Below, piece by piece: positions 19,486 to 27,628 of a stretch of 64,000 nt of DNA. Under the pieces are notes generated by a model that saw only the letters and a program-made list of their open reading frames with translations, did not search any database and was not told the origin of the DNA. The stretch is from Sulfolobales archaeon HS-7. GTDB taxonomy: Archaea > Thermoproteota > Thermoprotei_A > Sulfolobales > Sulfolobaceae. The stretch lies in assembly GCA_019704295.1 (NCBI GenBank), contig AP024596.1, positions 372,001 to 436,000 on the forward strand, given 5' to 3'. Positions within the stretch are counted from its first letter, which is position 1. Every line of letters begins with the position of its first letter. The translations under genes and the position numbers were made by a program.

Positions 19486-20347
19486 TAGTTATTTCCACTA
19501 AACCCGTTCATCCTTCAGAAGTAATGAACCCCCTTCTTGGCCGATAGAACCAAAATATTTTTTCTTATAATATTTAAATAACTATTATTATTACACAAGA
19601 AAAATGACCTGCTCCGAGAAGCACACATTTCTTCACTTGCGATTCAACTTCCATGGAGAAAACGTATACCACTAGCAATGTAGATAAAACGCGTATCACG
19701 TCTATTAAGCATAAAAGGCGACAAGGGGGAAACATAGTAAGCTCAGTGATTAAGGGAAAACCCGTAGTTGAGGCTTGGCTATTACGCACCTAGAACGGTC
19801 TAACAAGAGGGGAATAGACTCCTCCGATGTTCTAACCAGTTTCTCTAGGGACTAACGGTAGCTAGTATTATGAAACGAAAGGTGGAGTATTACGCCGACT
19901 AAGGAGATATATCACGAGATAGCATCCAATATGTAACAAATATAATATATTTTATTAGCTAAGTTTTAATATATAGGAATAATCCTCCTAATGCATAATC
20001 AGGACAATAATACAAGGAAATTACGAGAAATTAAACTCCTTTGCTGACTATCTAAGCTCAAAAATATCCAGTTTTATCCTCTGCTAACTTATGGTTCATT
20101 AGGCTAAAAAGCCCTTTTCAGCTTTTATGGTTAAGAAATATACGGTTACTTATGTCTATTATTAATAAGCTTATTCATATTACTTTTTTACTCGTAATTA
20201 AACTAATTTAGCTATGGAGAAACGTATTTTATAACTTTTTAGTTTATTTGGCTATTCAATTAATTACCTGTTAGATACCATCATAAGTCTTACAGCCCTT
20301 GCCTACAATGAATGTGAATTAAAGAAAAAGAAAATAATTGTATGCAC
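19486..20347. other. 0.86-kb gene-poor stretch, possibly a decayed gene
   Basis: No intact gene. A plus-strand frame around 19678-19791 reads KHKRRQGGNIVSSVIKGKPV and then VVEAWLLRT before a stop, which looks protein-like but is short and lacks a start; a minus-strand 71-codon ORF over the same bases looks like a chance frame. The rest, from about 19900 to 20340, is AT-rich with no repeat or RNA that I can identify. A degraded mobile or accessory gene is the simplest explanation, unproven. Confidence 0.35.
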
Positions 20348-20575
20348 TTACTCCCTTTTCTCCTGTGGAGATCCCTGATTTACGGTTGTATTAGATGTGT
20401 CATAACCGCTTTTTAACTCCCTGTCCAACTCCTTCTGGATTTCTAACTGACCTCTCTTAAATTCTCCGACGGCTCTTCCAAGATTTCTGAATAATTCAGG
20501 TATCTTCGATGCTCCACCGAAGAGTATAACAGCGACAACTATCACTATTATCCAATCATTAATACTTCCAAACAT
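20348..20575 (-). CDS. tatA: Sec-independent translocase subunit TatA
   Basis: 75 aa from the ATG at 20575 (a TTG at 20584 would add three residues). It has the full TatA layout: a short N-terminal membrane helix DWIIVIVVAVILFG, the hinge GGASKIPELFRNLGRAVGEF that forms the amphipathic helix, and a hydrophilic tail. Together with TatC it forms the twin-arginine pathway that exports folded proteins, for example cofactor-containing oxidoreductases. tatC lies 1.4 kb away on the opposite strand. The sequence TTTGAGAACA before the ATG is at best a weak SD site. Confidence 0.93.
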   Translation of the reverse strand: MFGSINDWIIVIVVAVILFGGASKIPELFRNLGRAVGEFKRGQLEIQKELDRELKSGYDTSNTTVNQGSPQEKRE

Positions 20576-20682
20576 TGTTCTCAAACAACTTTTTCCATCT
20601 TCTCATTAATAAACGTTGTGAGTAAATTCGTGTATTTTTGGTCACTCAAGTTATTAATGAATTTTTTTCCAAAGAGTTATTA

Positions 20683-21060
20683 TTACTCTATTCCTGAAAT
20701 AATAGCTCTCCAAGCCTTAGGATTATCGTCCGGTCCCTCAATATCGTCATAATATCTTCTCGCAAGGAGTAATTTCACTTTTATTTTTGTTCTCGAGGAA
20801 ATAGTAATCGGGATGCTAATCGATAGGGATTCATAAAGGTCTGAATCGACTTTTGGCGATTCCACTTTCGCGTCTATATTTAATTCCGATAGTATTGAGG
20901 CTATCGTGACTTTAGCTTGAGCCACAATTTCCTTTACTGTAGTTCCAGAAAACTCTTCCAGGAGAAGTTTCTCCTCCAGCACCTGTTTGATTTTAGTGGA
21001 TTTCGACTTATTCCGGGGTAACCTCCTAGTTGTCGTCTTACTCCTTCTCAAAAAGCCCAC
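20683..21060 (-). CDS. Hypothetical basic protein upstream of tatA
   Basis: 125 aa from a GTG at 21060. The first 25 residues are very basic (RRSKTTTRRLPRNKSKSTKI), then a helix (EEKLLLEEFSGTTVKEIVAQ) and a beta-rich C-terminal domain (YESLSISIPITISSRTKIKV). No family recognised. A TTATTATAAGG element about 25 nt before the GTG is a good TATA candidate and would make the transcript nearly leaderless. It is in the same direction as tatA with a 98-bp gap, so a functional link to protein export is possible but not shown. The basic N-terminus could bind nucleic acid or the membrane surface. Confidence 0.55.
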   Translation of the reverse strand: MGFLRRSKTTTRRLPRNKSKSTKIKQVLEEKLLLEEFSGTTVKEIVAQAKVTIASILSELNIDAKVESPKVDSDLYESLSISIPITISSRTKIKVKLLLARRYYDDIEGPDDNPKAWRAIISGIE

Positions 21061-21934
21061 AACATAATTTTTACCTTATAATAACATTATAACCTTTTCT
21101 GCTAACAGTGAAAGGGATTTTCCAGTTTAATTACCGTTTGATTTGATTTTAGCGAAGACCAAGTGTTATGCGGATATTAGGTTAGTAACTCTAGGTCATT
21201 TCTGTTAACTTCGTGGGGTTCCTCTCCTTTGTCCTGCTCCTTCTTTCTCTCCCTCACGCCTAACACCATCCAACCGCTTTGGGGTAAACAATGAGACCGC
21301 TCATGCGTCTCCTTAGGGGCATGGCTGGCCCGTGGAAGACCCTCCGGTTAGCTTCACAAAAACGGTCCACTATGTCCTTTCAACTTGAGGATAAAGTTCT
21401 TAACATTTCTCATCCTGGCTCCTTGGATTATAGCGTGTTTCCTTAACGGGTTTTGGTTCAAACCTTTCTCTCTTTAAAAGTAATGTATACCCGCTACAGG
21501 GTATATTTGTCTCATACGCTAACCTCAGCTGGAACTTTGACGTCCTTAACGTTCGTTGACATAAGTCCTGAACCTAAATCTCACATCAGGCATCGGAAGA
21601 AATTACGTTAAGGTTGTTTATACTTTACTACATATTGAATATCCATCACCCCCTTGAAAGGCTAAGTTTTTCGCCCCCTTCAAACCTCATTTCATAATGT
21701 GGTAGGAGTCATGTCCAAGACGTCGGAAGGTTTGCTCAAGTGAAATCATGAATACGGTATATTTATTCTCTATCTAGTTATAATGTAATACCGGGCGTTA
21801 TATGAAACGTCGGAAAATTTATGATTAACCGGAAAAGCAGGGTTTTAAGATCCTTACAATATTCTTGATGAAAAGTTGGAAAAATACGCAAATTTTCAAA
21901 AAAGATAAAATCTATGTCTAATAGATTGAAGTGA
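21061..21934. other. 0.87-kb stretch between divergent genes, degenerate, with a hairpin
   Basis: No intact gene on either strand. Minus-strand frames between about 21200 and 21660 contain protein-like but broken pieces (for example VFHGPAMPLRRRMSGLIVY near 21270-21345 and MSTNVKDVKVPAEVSV near 21515-21563), suggesting a decayed gene, perhaps of a mobile element; I cannot name it. At 21486-21505 a perfect 7-bp inverted repeat (TATACCC, six-base loop, GGGTATA) could form a hairpin. The last 100 bp should hold the tatC promoter. Confidence 0.4.
21486..21505. repeat. Perfect 7-bp inverted repeat (hairpin)
   Basis: TATACCC-GCTACA-GGGTATA: seven paired bases around a six-base loop, inside the degenerate stretch between tatA and tatC. 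It is not followed by a T-run and no gene ends here, so a terminator role is unlikely. It may be a remnant of a mobile-element end or a binding site. Confidence 0.5.
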
Positions 21935-22777
21935 ATGAGTTACCAACGACATCAGGAGAACAGAAACTACATCTTAGAGTACATAAGGGAACTTTCCGGA
22001 AGAGCTAGAAGAATAATCATAGCTATCATAATTTCCTTCGTAATTTACATGTTATTTGGCATTCAAACGGTAACGGTCTTCAATCATACAATTCCCATTA
22101 TTTTCCCCTCGTTTTATCACAGTATTTCAGTTGAACTAGTGAGGTTTTTTATACAACACAACGTCCCTAAGGGAATGCAGGTAATCAACATAAACCCCTT
22201 TGATCCCCTATTTAGCTCTATGGAAATAGCGCTGCTATTAAGTGTATTTACCGTAATGCCCGTAATACTGAGAGAGGTTTGGGGGTTCATATCTCCAGCC
22301 CTTTATGAGCATGAAAAGAGAACCCTCAGGCTTACCGTAATCCCGTCAATGATCCTCTTCGCATCTGGAGCAGCGTTTGCTTACTTCTTGATAATTCCTT
22401 TCCTTCTTCTGTTCGTAAAATACTACGCATTAAGCTTGGGTGTTCAACCCACATTAAGCGTCAGGGCTTTCATAAATATTATAGTGTCGTTTATTTTCGC
22501 TTTCGGACTTGCGTTTCAATTACCAATTGTCATGAGTGTCCTCACAAAGTTCGGATTCGTCTCATCGAGCACGTGGATGAGAAATTGGAGGTGGGGGATT
22601 CTCGTATCATTCGGCATTGCACTAATAATATCTCCTGGAACAACGGGCGGAATCATGGAGACAATAATAGGATTAGTTCTCTCCTCGCTATACGTCGTAG
22701 GAGCGCTAATCTCTCGCAGACTTGACGCAAATAGGAGATACATTGTTGGGGAAGAGAAAACCAAGATTGCCGAATAG
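21935..22777 (+). CDS. tatC: Sec-independent translocase subunit TatC
   Basis: 280 aa with six membrane helices. The family signature is clear in MEIALLLSVFTVMPVILREV followed by WGFISPALYEHEKRTLRL, where the glutamate residues contribute to signal-peptide recognition. Further helices are SMILFASGAAFAYFLIIPFL and FIFAFGLAFQLPIVMSVLTK. An insert between helices 1 and 2 (VTVFNHTIPIIFPSFYHSIS) is longer than in E. coli TatC, as seen in crenarchaea. TatC binds the twin-arginine signal peptide and works with TatA. moeA follows 42 bp downstream; TatC exports folded molybdoenzymes in many organisms, so the neighbourhood makes sense. Confidence 0.95.
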   Translation: MSYQRHQENRNYILEYIRELSGRARRIIIAIIISFVIYMLFGIQTVTVFNHTIPIIFPSFYHSISVELVRFFIQHNVPKGMQVININPFDPLFSSMEIALLLSVFTVMPVILREVWGFISPALYEHEKRTLRLTVIPSMILFASGAAFAYFLIIPFLLLFVKYYALSLGVQPTLSVRAFINIIVSFIFAFGLAFQLPIVMSVLTKFGFVSSSTWMRNWRWGILVSFGIALIISPGTTGGIMETIIGLVLSSLYVVGALISRRLDANRRYIVGEEKTKIAE

Positions 22778-22784
22778 CGTGCTC

Positions 22785-22791
22785 TTTTTTT
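22785..22791 (+). terminator. T-run terminator after tatC
   Basis: Seven consecutive T residues start 8 bp after the tatC stop codon, with no hairpin ahead. Short T-runs of this kind on the coding strand are the usual intrinsic terminators in Sulfolobus transcripts. moeA begins about 28 bp further on, so read-through into moeA remains possible. Confidence 0.45.
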
Positions 22792-22819
22792 ATTCTAAAG
22801 TGTGAAATACTTATGAAAC

Positions 22820-23968
22820 ATGCTAATCCAATTAAACAGAGCCTATGAGATGTTAGCTGACGTCAGATTAAACTTGAATGTAAAGGAAGTTCCAACTTCT
22901 AATTCATCGGGAATGATCTGCTGTGAGGATTTAACATCTCCTCAAGACATACCTTGGATTAGCAAATCCGCTATGGACGGATATGCAGTAAACTCGCTTG
23001 GCTTAAAGAAATATAAGAAATTGAAAATAATAGGCAGAGCGTATCCTTGGTCCCCTCCCAGCTCTATAAGGGATTTCGAAACGGTTTACGTGAGCACGGG
23101 TTCTTCACTGCCGGAGGGAGCCGACGCTGTGTTAAGAAAGGAATACGCGAAAGTAGATGGTGAATACGTAATTTCGACCGAGGAGGTGGAATCTGGAAAG
23201 GACGTCATTCAAAAAGCCGACGATTTTCACGCAGGTGAATCCGTAGTAACAAAAGGGGAAATAATTAGACCTTACCATTTGGGGGCATTATACGCTATTG
23301 GAGCGGAGAGAGTTCGTGTGTGTGATATAAAAATGGGATTTGTAGCCATCGGGACGGAGTTAGTCCCATTTTATGAATCTGTAGGGGTTAGGGATTCCAT
23401 ATCCCCAATATTGATATCCTTAGTTTCTAGCTTTACCTCATCTAAATATTATGGTACTCTACCGGACTCAATGGAGGAAATACAGGATACAATGATTAAG
23501 GGTACTGAGGAAAACGACATTCTAATAACCATAGGTGGAACCTCCGTCGGAGAGAGGGACTTTACGAAAAGAGCCGCCGAAAAGGTAGGGAAAATATTGT
23601 TCGAAGGAGTCACAGTTAACATGATAAAACATACGTCGGTGGCGATAGTAAATGATAAACCCGTGGTAATGCTCCCTGGGCAGCCAGTTGCTGCCGTATT
23701 AGCCTTTCACGTGTTTGTTCTGGAAATTCTATCGAATGCCCTGAAGAGGAAACTGTATCGTGAGGAGACAGCTAGACTTGCCAACGACTTAGAAGTTCAA
23801 CATAAGATGGATTCCATATATCCAGCCCTTACCAAGGGAGAGGAAGTAACCCCTCTCCGATGGGGAACAGCTTTATACAGTCAACTGATAAAGGCAAATT
23901 CCTATGTAATCCTTTCCCGAGGTTCCCATAAAAGAGGAGAAGAGGTCGTTGTCAGATATTTCCTTTGA
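22820..23968 (+). CDS. moeA: Molybdopterin molybdenumtransferase
   Basis: 382 aa, standard MoeA length without a fused periplasmic-binding-type domain. Seen in order: PWISKSAMDGYAVNS near residue 38-52, VYVSTGSSLPEGADAVLRKE, the IGTELVP turn and a conserved DSISPILISL region, the MPT-binding TIGGTSVGERDFTK segment, VMLPGQPVAAVLAFHVFVLE, and a C-terminal beta-barrel domain. The enzyme inserts molybdate (or tungstate) into adenylylated molybdopterin. It overlaps mobA by 20 bp, giving a cofactor operon. Users of the cofactor are nearby: two molybdenum hydroxylase subunits at 51-61 kb. Confidence 0.94.
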   Translation: MLIQLNRAYEMLADVRLNLNVKEVPTSNSSGMICCEDLTSPQDIPWISKSAMDGYAVNSLGLKKYKKLKIIGRAYPWSPPSSIRDFETVYVSTGSSLPEGADAVLRKEYAKVDGEYVISTEEVESGKDVIQKADDFHAGESVVTKGEIIRPYHLGALYAIGAERVRVCDIKMGFVAIGTELVPFYESVGVRDSISPILISLVSSFTSSKYYGTLPDSMEEIQDTMIKGTEENDILITIGGTSVGERDFTKRAAEKVGKILFEGVTVNMIKHTSVAIVNDKPVVMLPGQPVAAVLAFHVFVLEILSNALKRKLYREETARLANDLEVQHKMDSIYPALTKGEEVTPLRWGTALYSQLIKANSYVILSRGSHKRGEEVVVRYFL

Positions 23969-24575
23969 CGTAATAGTTTTGGCGGGAGGGGAATCCAGGA
24001 GATTCGGCATTCAGAAGTGCCTCTATGAAATAAGCGGAGTTCCGATGTTAGTAAGGATTTGTAGAGAATTAAATGAAGCTATAGTGGTTGGTAATGTTGA
24101 GGTAAAAGGGTACAAATGCCTTGAGGACGACTACAGTTCAGCAAAGTGCCCAATGAACGGCATAAGGACAGGGATTAAAGAGGTAAGAAAGGATAAGGTG
24201 TTCGTAACAGGATGCGATTTCCCCTACATAAAAAGGAAAGTAGCGGAGAAATTATGTGCTAAAGAAGCTGAGGCGTCATTGGTGTATTACAACGGGATTT
24301 TACAGCCGTTAATAGGATGTTATAACAGAGATGTAATATTGCGTATAAACAATTCTGAGTGTTCGCCATTATCGATTATAAGGGAAGCCAGAACAGTCTA
24401 CTTGATGGGAATAAATGAACTTCGACTCTATGATGGGCAACTTATGAGTTTAATTAACGTCAATACGTGGGACGACCTTAAGCCTGGCAATACTGAAAAC
24501 TACTGGAGCATTAGTCGATATTATGATAATGGGGAGTTAGTTAATCTACTTCCCATAAGCTTTAGAAATTATTAA
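23949..24575 (+). CDS. Molybdenum cofactor guanylyltransferase-like protein (MobA family)
   Basis: 208 aa. The nucleotide-binding loop VIVLAGGESRRFGIQKCLYE is the MobA/MocA form of LAGGxSxRxGxxK; KVFVTGCDFPYI supplies the metal-binding aspartate. The family adds GMP or CMP to molybdopterin. Hydroxylases of the xanthine-dehydrogenase family in bacteria use the cytosine form, so a MocA-like activity would fit this genome region, but the loop alone does not decide between GTP and CTP. The start is a TTG within moeA (overlap 20 bp), so translation is coupled. The C-terminal 60 residues are divergent from the well-known members. Confidence 0.84.
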   Translation: MSDISFDVIVLAGGESRRFGIQKCLYEISGVPMLVRICRELNEAIVVGNVEVKGYKCLEDDYSSAKCPMNGIRTGIKEVRKDKVFVTGCDFPYIKRKVAEKLCAKEAEASLVYYNGILQPLIGCYNRDVILRINNSECSPLSIIREARTVYLMGINELRLYDGQLMSLINVNTWDDLKPGNTENYWSISRYYDNGELVNLLPISFRNY

Positions 24576-24785
24576 TGGTATCATTTCATGTAATTAAATA
24601 GTTGTAGAGTCGGTTTATTTCGCAGCTAACGGTTAATTTTTTGTTATATTATCACTGAGTGAAAAATTCTTGAAATACGTTCCAATTACACCTGCTTTGA
24701 TAGAGAGACAGCCGTTCACGCGCCTCTTGCGAATTGTACTAGGTAATTCACGTCTTCTTCGCTTATTTAGTTTATTTTAAAAGTC

Positions 24786-24890
24786 GTAACAAATTCGATA
24801 CCGGCAAAATGGGCAGCAGTTTACGCCAAGCAATTTTCTTTATTTAATCTATCAATCTCTTAAATTACAATTCGCAAAAGAACCCTGAAT
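24786..24890 (+). repeat. Dispersed intergenic repeat, copy 1
   Basis: One of four related non-coding segments in this window. The most conserved part is the tail AATTACAATTCGCAAAAG followed by AACCCTGAAT, preceded about 20-25 bp earlier by CAATTTTCTTTATTTAATC. The same elements occur in order in the copies at 27223-27345 and 38888-39009 and, on the other strand, at 59195-59296. It sits in the 419-bp gap before the ECF transporter operon, which otherwise shows no gene. Confidence 0.6.
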
Positions 24891-24994
24891 AACCCTCGAA
24901 TTGCACCACGGAAAGTATTTTTCAACCTTAATCGAGTAAAGTTAAAATCAGAAAAAGTCAATCTTTAATTTCGTTAGAGAGAATAATAATACCT

Positions 24995-25531
24995 ATGAAG
25001 AAGTGGGTAAGAACTTTACTATTCTCCGCCATATTTTCTGTCGCAGCCTTTGCGGTCGATGCAGGGTTTACCGTGGGGTTATCAAGTTACGCTATAAGTC
25101 CGATATTAGATCCCTTTCTCGAATTCACTATTCCTCTTATGATAATAGTTATCGGCTTTAATGTAATAAATTCCCGACCAGCCGCATTAGAAATTGCTCT
25201 AATCTCAGCCCTAGTCTATGCTGCCTCATCCCTCCTTTTCCTAGTTCCAGGTATTATAATATCCGGTGTAATAATAGAGGGTTTTTGTTTCCTTATAGGT
25301 TATAGGGGATTAAAAGCCTCATTAGCCCAAGGGGGAACGTTCGCAGTGATTAACGGTATTCTTAGCTTCGTATTTGGCGCGCTCTTCCTCGGCGCACACT
25401 CTATAATAAGGGTAACGCCGACACTAATCCTCATATTAACTCCAGCCTTTTTAGTAGAAGGAATAGTAATCGGCAGTATTTCTTGGAAAATATTTAACTA
25501 TATGATGAAATCGGGGATAATTAAATCATGA
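24995..25531 (+). CDS. Putative ECF transporter substrate-binding (S) component
   Basis: 178 aa with five or six hydrophobic helices. The opening FSAIFSVAAFAVDAGFT and the pattern of small-residue-rich helices (ALISALVYAASSLLFLVPGI; GGTFAVINGILSFVFGALFL) resemble S components such as YkoE and other small vitamin-binding subunits. The gene overlaps a T-component gene by 4 bp (ATGA), which is followed by a fused double ATPase: a complete S-T-A operon. In ECF transporters the S component determines the substrate, usually a vitamin, precursor or metal. The substrate cannot be read; the YkoE-YkoD-YkoC gene set (thiamine precursor) has the same composition. Confidence 0.65.
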   Translation: MKKWVRTLLFSAIFSVAAFAVDAGFTVGLSSYAISPILDPFLEFTIPLMIIVIGFNVINSRPAALEIALISALVYAASSLLFLVPGIIISGVIIEGFCFLIGYRGLKASLAQGGTFAVINGILSFVFGALFLGAHSIIRVTPTLILILTPAFLVEGIVIGSISWKIFNYMMKSGIIKS

Positions 25532-26094
25532 GAGTGAATTTCGTCACAGGTATTTTTTTCGTTTCCGCCTTGACGGCAGCGGGAATATTGACAACTGCCG
25601 TGATCCCATTTCTGGCAACTATTCCACTTATAAGGAGAAAAATTATTATTATAGTTGAAATCGCCATAATATCAATAAGTCTGCTCATACTGTATTATAC
25701 CTCGAGATTCTATTTTTATCCGTATTCCTTTAGAGGACTTCTATACGTTAATCTCTATTTCATTGCATCAGAATACATTGATAAGGCCTCGATAGTTGAC
25801 GTGTTGGGGGAAGCGGGAGTACCTATCGCAGTTGCGTTATCGTATTATCCCTACTTGACGTCAATAGTCAGGGATGTTGTTTTTTACTCTAGAGCAAGAA
25901 AAAAGAATGTGTTCAGAGTTACACTACCAATTATAGTACAACTTGTTAAATCCGTTCAGGATATATGGATTACTTATAATCTTAAGCTATTTGGTAATTT
26001 TAGGAAGGATAAAATTAAAATCACTTCCTCTGAAATCGTTTTATTGCTATACGGGTTTGCTACATTATGCTTGTCATTTCTCCTAAAGGTTTAA
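25528..26094 (+). CDS. ECF transporter transmembrane (T) component, EcfT/CbiQ-like
   Basis: 188 aa, shorter than usual EcfT proteins (about 250). Four hydrophobic helices are followed by a cytosolic coupling region: DVVFYSRARKKNVFRVTLPI and then VKSVQDIWITYNLKLFGNFR, which correspond in position to the two A-R-G/S coupling helices that contact the ATPases. A last hydrophobic segment (EIVLLLYGFATLCLSFLLKV) closes the protein. It overlaps the S gene by 4 bp and the ATPase gene by 28 bp. The T component transmits ATP hydrolysis to toppling of the S component in the membrane. The call depends strongly on context. Confidence 0.68.
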   Translation: MRVNFVTGIFFVSALTAAGILTTAVIPFLATIPLIRRKIIIIVEIAIISISLLILYYTSRFYFYPYSFRGLLYVNLYFIASEYIDKASIVDVLGEAGVPIAVALSYYPYLTSIVRDVVFYSRARKKNVFRVTLPIIVQLVKSVQDIWITYNLKLFGNFRKDKIKITSSEIVLLLYGFATLCLSFLLKV

Positions 26095-27179
26095 CAGGAA
26101 AGATAGAACTAGGGGAAAATGAGAGAGTCGCCCTTGTAGGGAGGTCAGGATCTGGTAAAACCCTTTCAATAAAGACCGCTCTTTGCCTGAATTCTGGGCT
26201 TTCGATGATCGATGACAAGTCGTTTTGTGAGACGCAAGACTTCTCAATTGTAAACGCAGTTTTTCAGGAACCTAACACCCAGATACTGTCAACGAGCCTT
26301 GAGGAGGAGTTAAAGCTTATCTCTAGATATCATCCCGTTGATTTGGAATTAGCTAAGCAGTTAATGGGTAAATACTTTACTAGGGATTTCTTCAAGCTGT
26401 CCGATGGATATAAGAGAAGATACGTAATCTCATCCGTTCTTTCATTTGAGCCAAAATACGTCTTGTTAGACGAACCCTTTGCTAATGTAGATCGGGAGGG
26501 AACATCGCTTATCGCTGGAATTATTCCCAGAGGTTCCCTGATCGCAGAACACAGGATTCCAGTAATCAGGGAGATCGTAGATAGAGCGTATGTAATTGAA
26601 GATGGGAGGATAGAGGAAATAAAGAAGGACAAACTCTTCGATGAGGATTTTTTGAGGAAAAATGGCTTGAGAGGATTCAAAGTGGACAAAATTGACACCG
26701 ATAAAGGTAAGGAGTTACTTAACGTGAACGTTAGGGGGATAAACTTACGGGTTAGAGAGGGAGAAATTGTATGCCTGGTTGGCAGGAACGGCTCTGGAAA
26801 AACTACTTTGATAAAATCCCTGGCAGGAAAGATATATGCAATTTTTCAAAATCCCGATCTTCAATTCTTTTACGAGACAGTCGAGAGGGAGGTTGGAGAC
26901 GATGAAACGATGAGGAAACTTGGTCTTTACAAGCTAAGGGAAAGGAGTCCATACGCTTTAAGTTACGGGGAGAAGATGAGAGTTCTCATAGCCTCTGCAC
27001 TTGCATCTAAATATAAGGTCGTAGCACTCGATGAGCCTACGGCAGGACTAGATGGTGTTAACTTAATATCCTTTGTGGAGTTGTTAGGTAGTGTGTTAAA
27101 CAGTAAACGGGGAGTAATTATCGCGACCCATGATGAAGAAATTATAAACATATGTGATAAAATAATTAACTTATCTTAA
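26067..27179 (+). CDS. Fused double ATPase (EcfA1-EcfA2 type) of the ECF transporter
   Basis: 370 aa containing two ABC ATPase units in tandem, far shorter than usual fused forms (about 480-550). First unit: Walker A VGRSGSGKT near residue 27, signature-like FKLSDGYKRRYVISS, Walker B YVLLDEPFANVD. Second unit: Walker A VGRNGSGKTTLIKSLAGK, a Q-loop AIFQNPDLQFFYE, signature ALSYGEKMRVLIASALAS, Walker B VVALDEPTAGLDGVN and switch histidine ATHDEE. The first unit's signature (LSDGYKRR) is less regular and its switch histidine appears only in AEHR. Both units power the S and T components encoded just upstream. Confidence 0.88.
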   Translation: MLVISPKGLTGKIELGENERVALVGRSGSGKTLSIKTALCLNSGLSMIDDKSFCETQDFSIVNAVFQEPNTQILSTSLEEELKLISRYHPVDLELAKQLMGKYFTRDFFKLSDGYKRRYVISSVLSFEPKYVLLDEPFANVDREGTSLIAGIIPRGSLIAEHRIPVIREIVDRAYVIEDGRIEEIKKDKLFDEDFLRKNGLRGFKVDKIDTDKGKELLNVNVRGINLRVREGEIVCLVGRNGSGKTTLIKSLAGKIYAIFQNPDLQFFYETVEREVGDDETMRKLGLYKLRERSPYALSYGEKMRVLIASALASKYKVVALDEPTAGLDGVNLISFVELLGSVLNSKRGVIIATHDEEIINICDKIINLS

Positions 27180-27222
27180 TTTATCCAGCCCACTTACCTA
27201 TTCATTGCGAAATTAGTTTATG

Positions 27223-27345
27223 TAGAAAAATAAAATGAATTTAGTTGATGCGATCGTATGGACTAGGTAGAGATTCGCATTTAACAATTCCCTTTATCTA
27301 ATACCTAATTTACCATAATTACAATTAGCAATGGAAACCTGAAAT
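27223..27345 (+). repeat. Dispersed intergenic repeat, copy 2
   Basis: Aligns over about 123 bp with the copy at 38888-39009 (both begin TAGAAAAA-AAAA-GAATTTA) and ends with the shared tail AATTACAATTAGCAATGG then AAACCTGAAAT. The internal CCTTTATCTAAT element is also shared. It occupies nearly the whole gap between the ECF ATPase gene and the 3' end of the Ser/Thr-rich membrane protein gene. Confidence 0.65.
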
Positions 27346-27353
27346 CACCGAAT

Positions 27354-27584
27354 TTATCCCCACACGTAACCACTGGACGACGAACTGGAAGTTGTCGTGG
27401 TTGATGAACTTGACGTTGTTGATGAAGTGGAAGTTGTCTGGGTAGAAGTAACGGTCTGAGGACTTACGTGGGATGCGGACATCTTCATTGCAGCCATACC
27501 CATGAATACACCGCCTATCACTATTATTAAAACACTTAAGGCGAGTAACCCGATTTTTAATTTTCCCATTTTCTTTGATGCCAT
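27354..27584 (-). CDS. Small membrane-anchored protein with a Ser/Thr-rich external tail
   Basis: 76 aa. A basic N-terminus (ASKKMGKLKIG) precedes one hydrophobic helix (LLALSVLIIVIGGVFMGMAA), then a tail of about 35 residues made almost only of Ser and Thr. This is the layout of a signal-anchored surface peptide with the tail outside the cell, where such stretches are usually O-glycosylated or act as a spacer. An overlapping frame on the same strand (27325-27639) has no sensible composition and was rejected. Unknown function; such small proteins are common in Sulfolobales. Confidence 0.6.
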   Translation of the reverse strand: MASKKMGKLKIGLLALSVLIIVIGGVFMGMAAMKMSASHVSPQTVTSTQTTSTSSTTSSSSTTTTSSSSSSGYVWG

Positions 27585-27628
27585 AAATTGCGCTATTATA
27601 CTGCTTTAATAATCTTTTTCCCAAATCC

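Noticed and set aside
19574..19789. 71-residue minus-strand ORF in the malic enzyme upstream gap
   Set aside because: Composition unlike a real protein; the opposite strand has a more protein-like but broken frame.
21150..21660. A second tnpB pseudogene
   Set aside because: Some broken frames look like a transposase tail, but no RuvC or zinc-finger landmark was found, so the call would be a guess.
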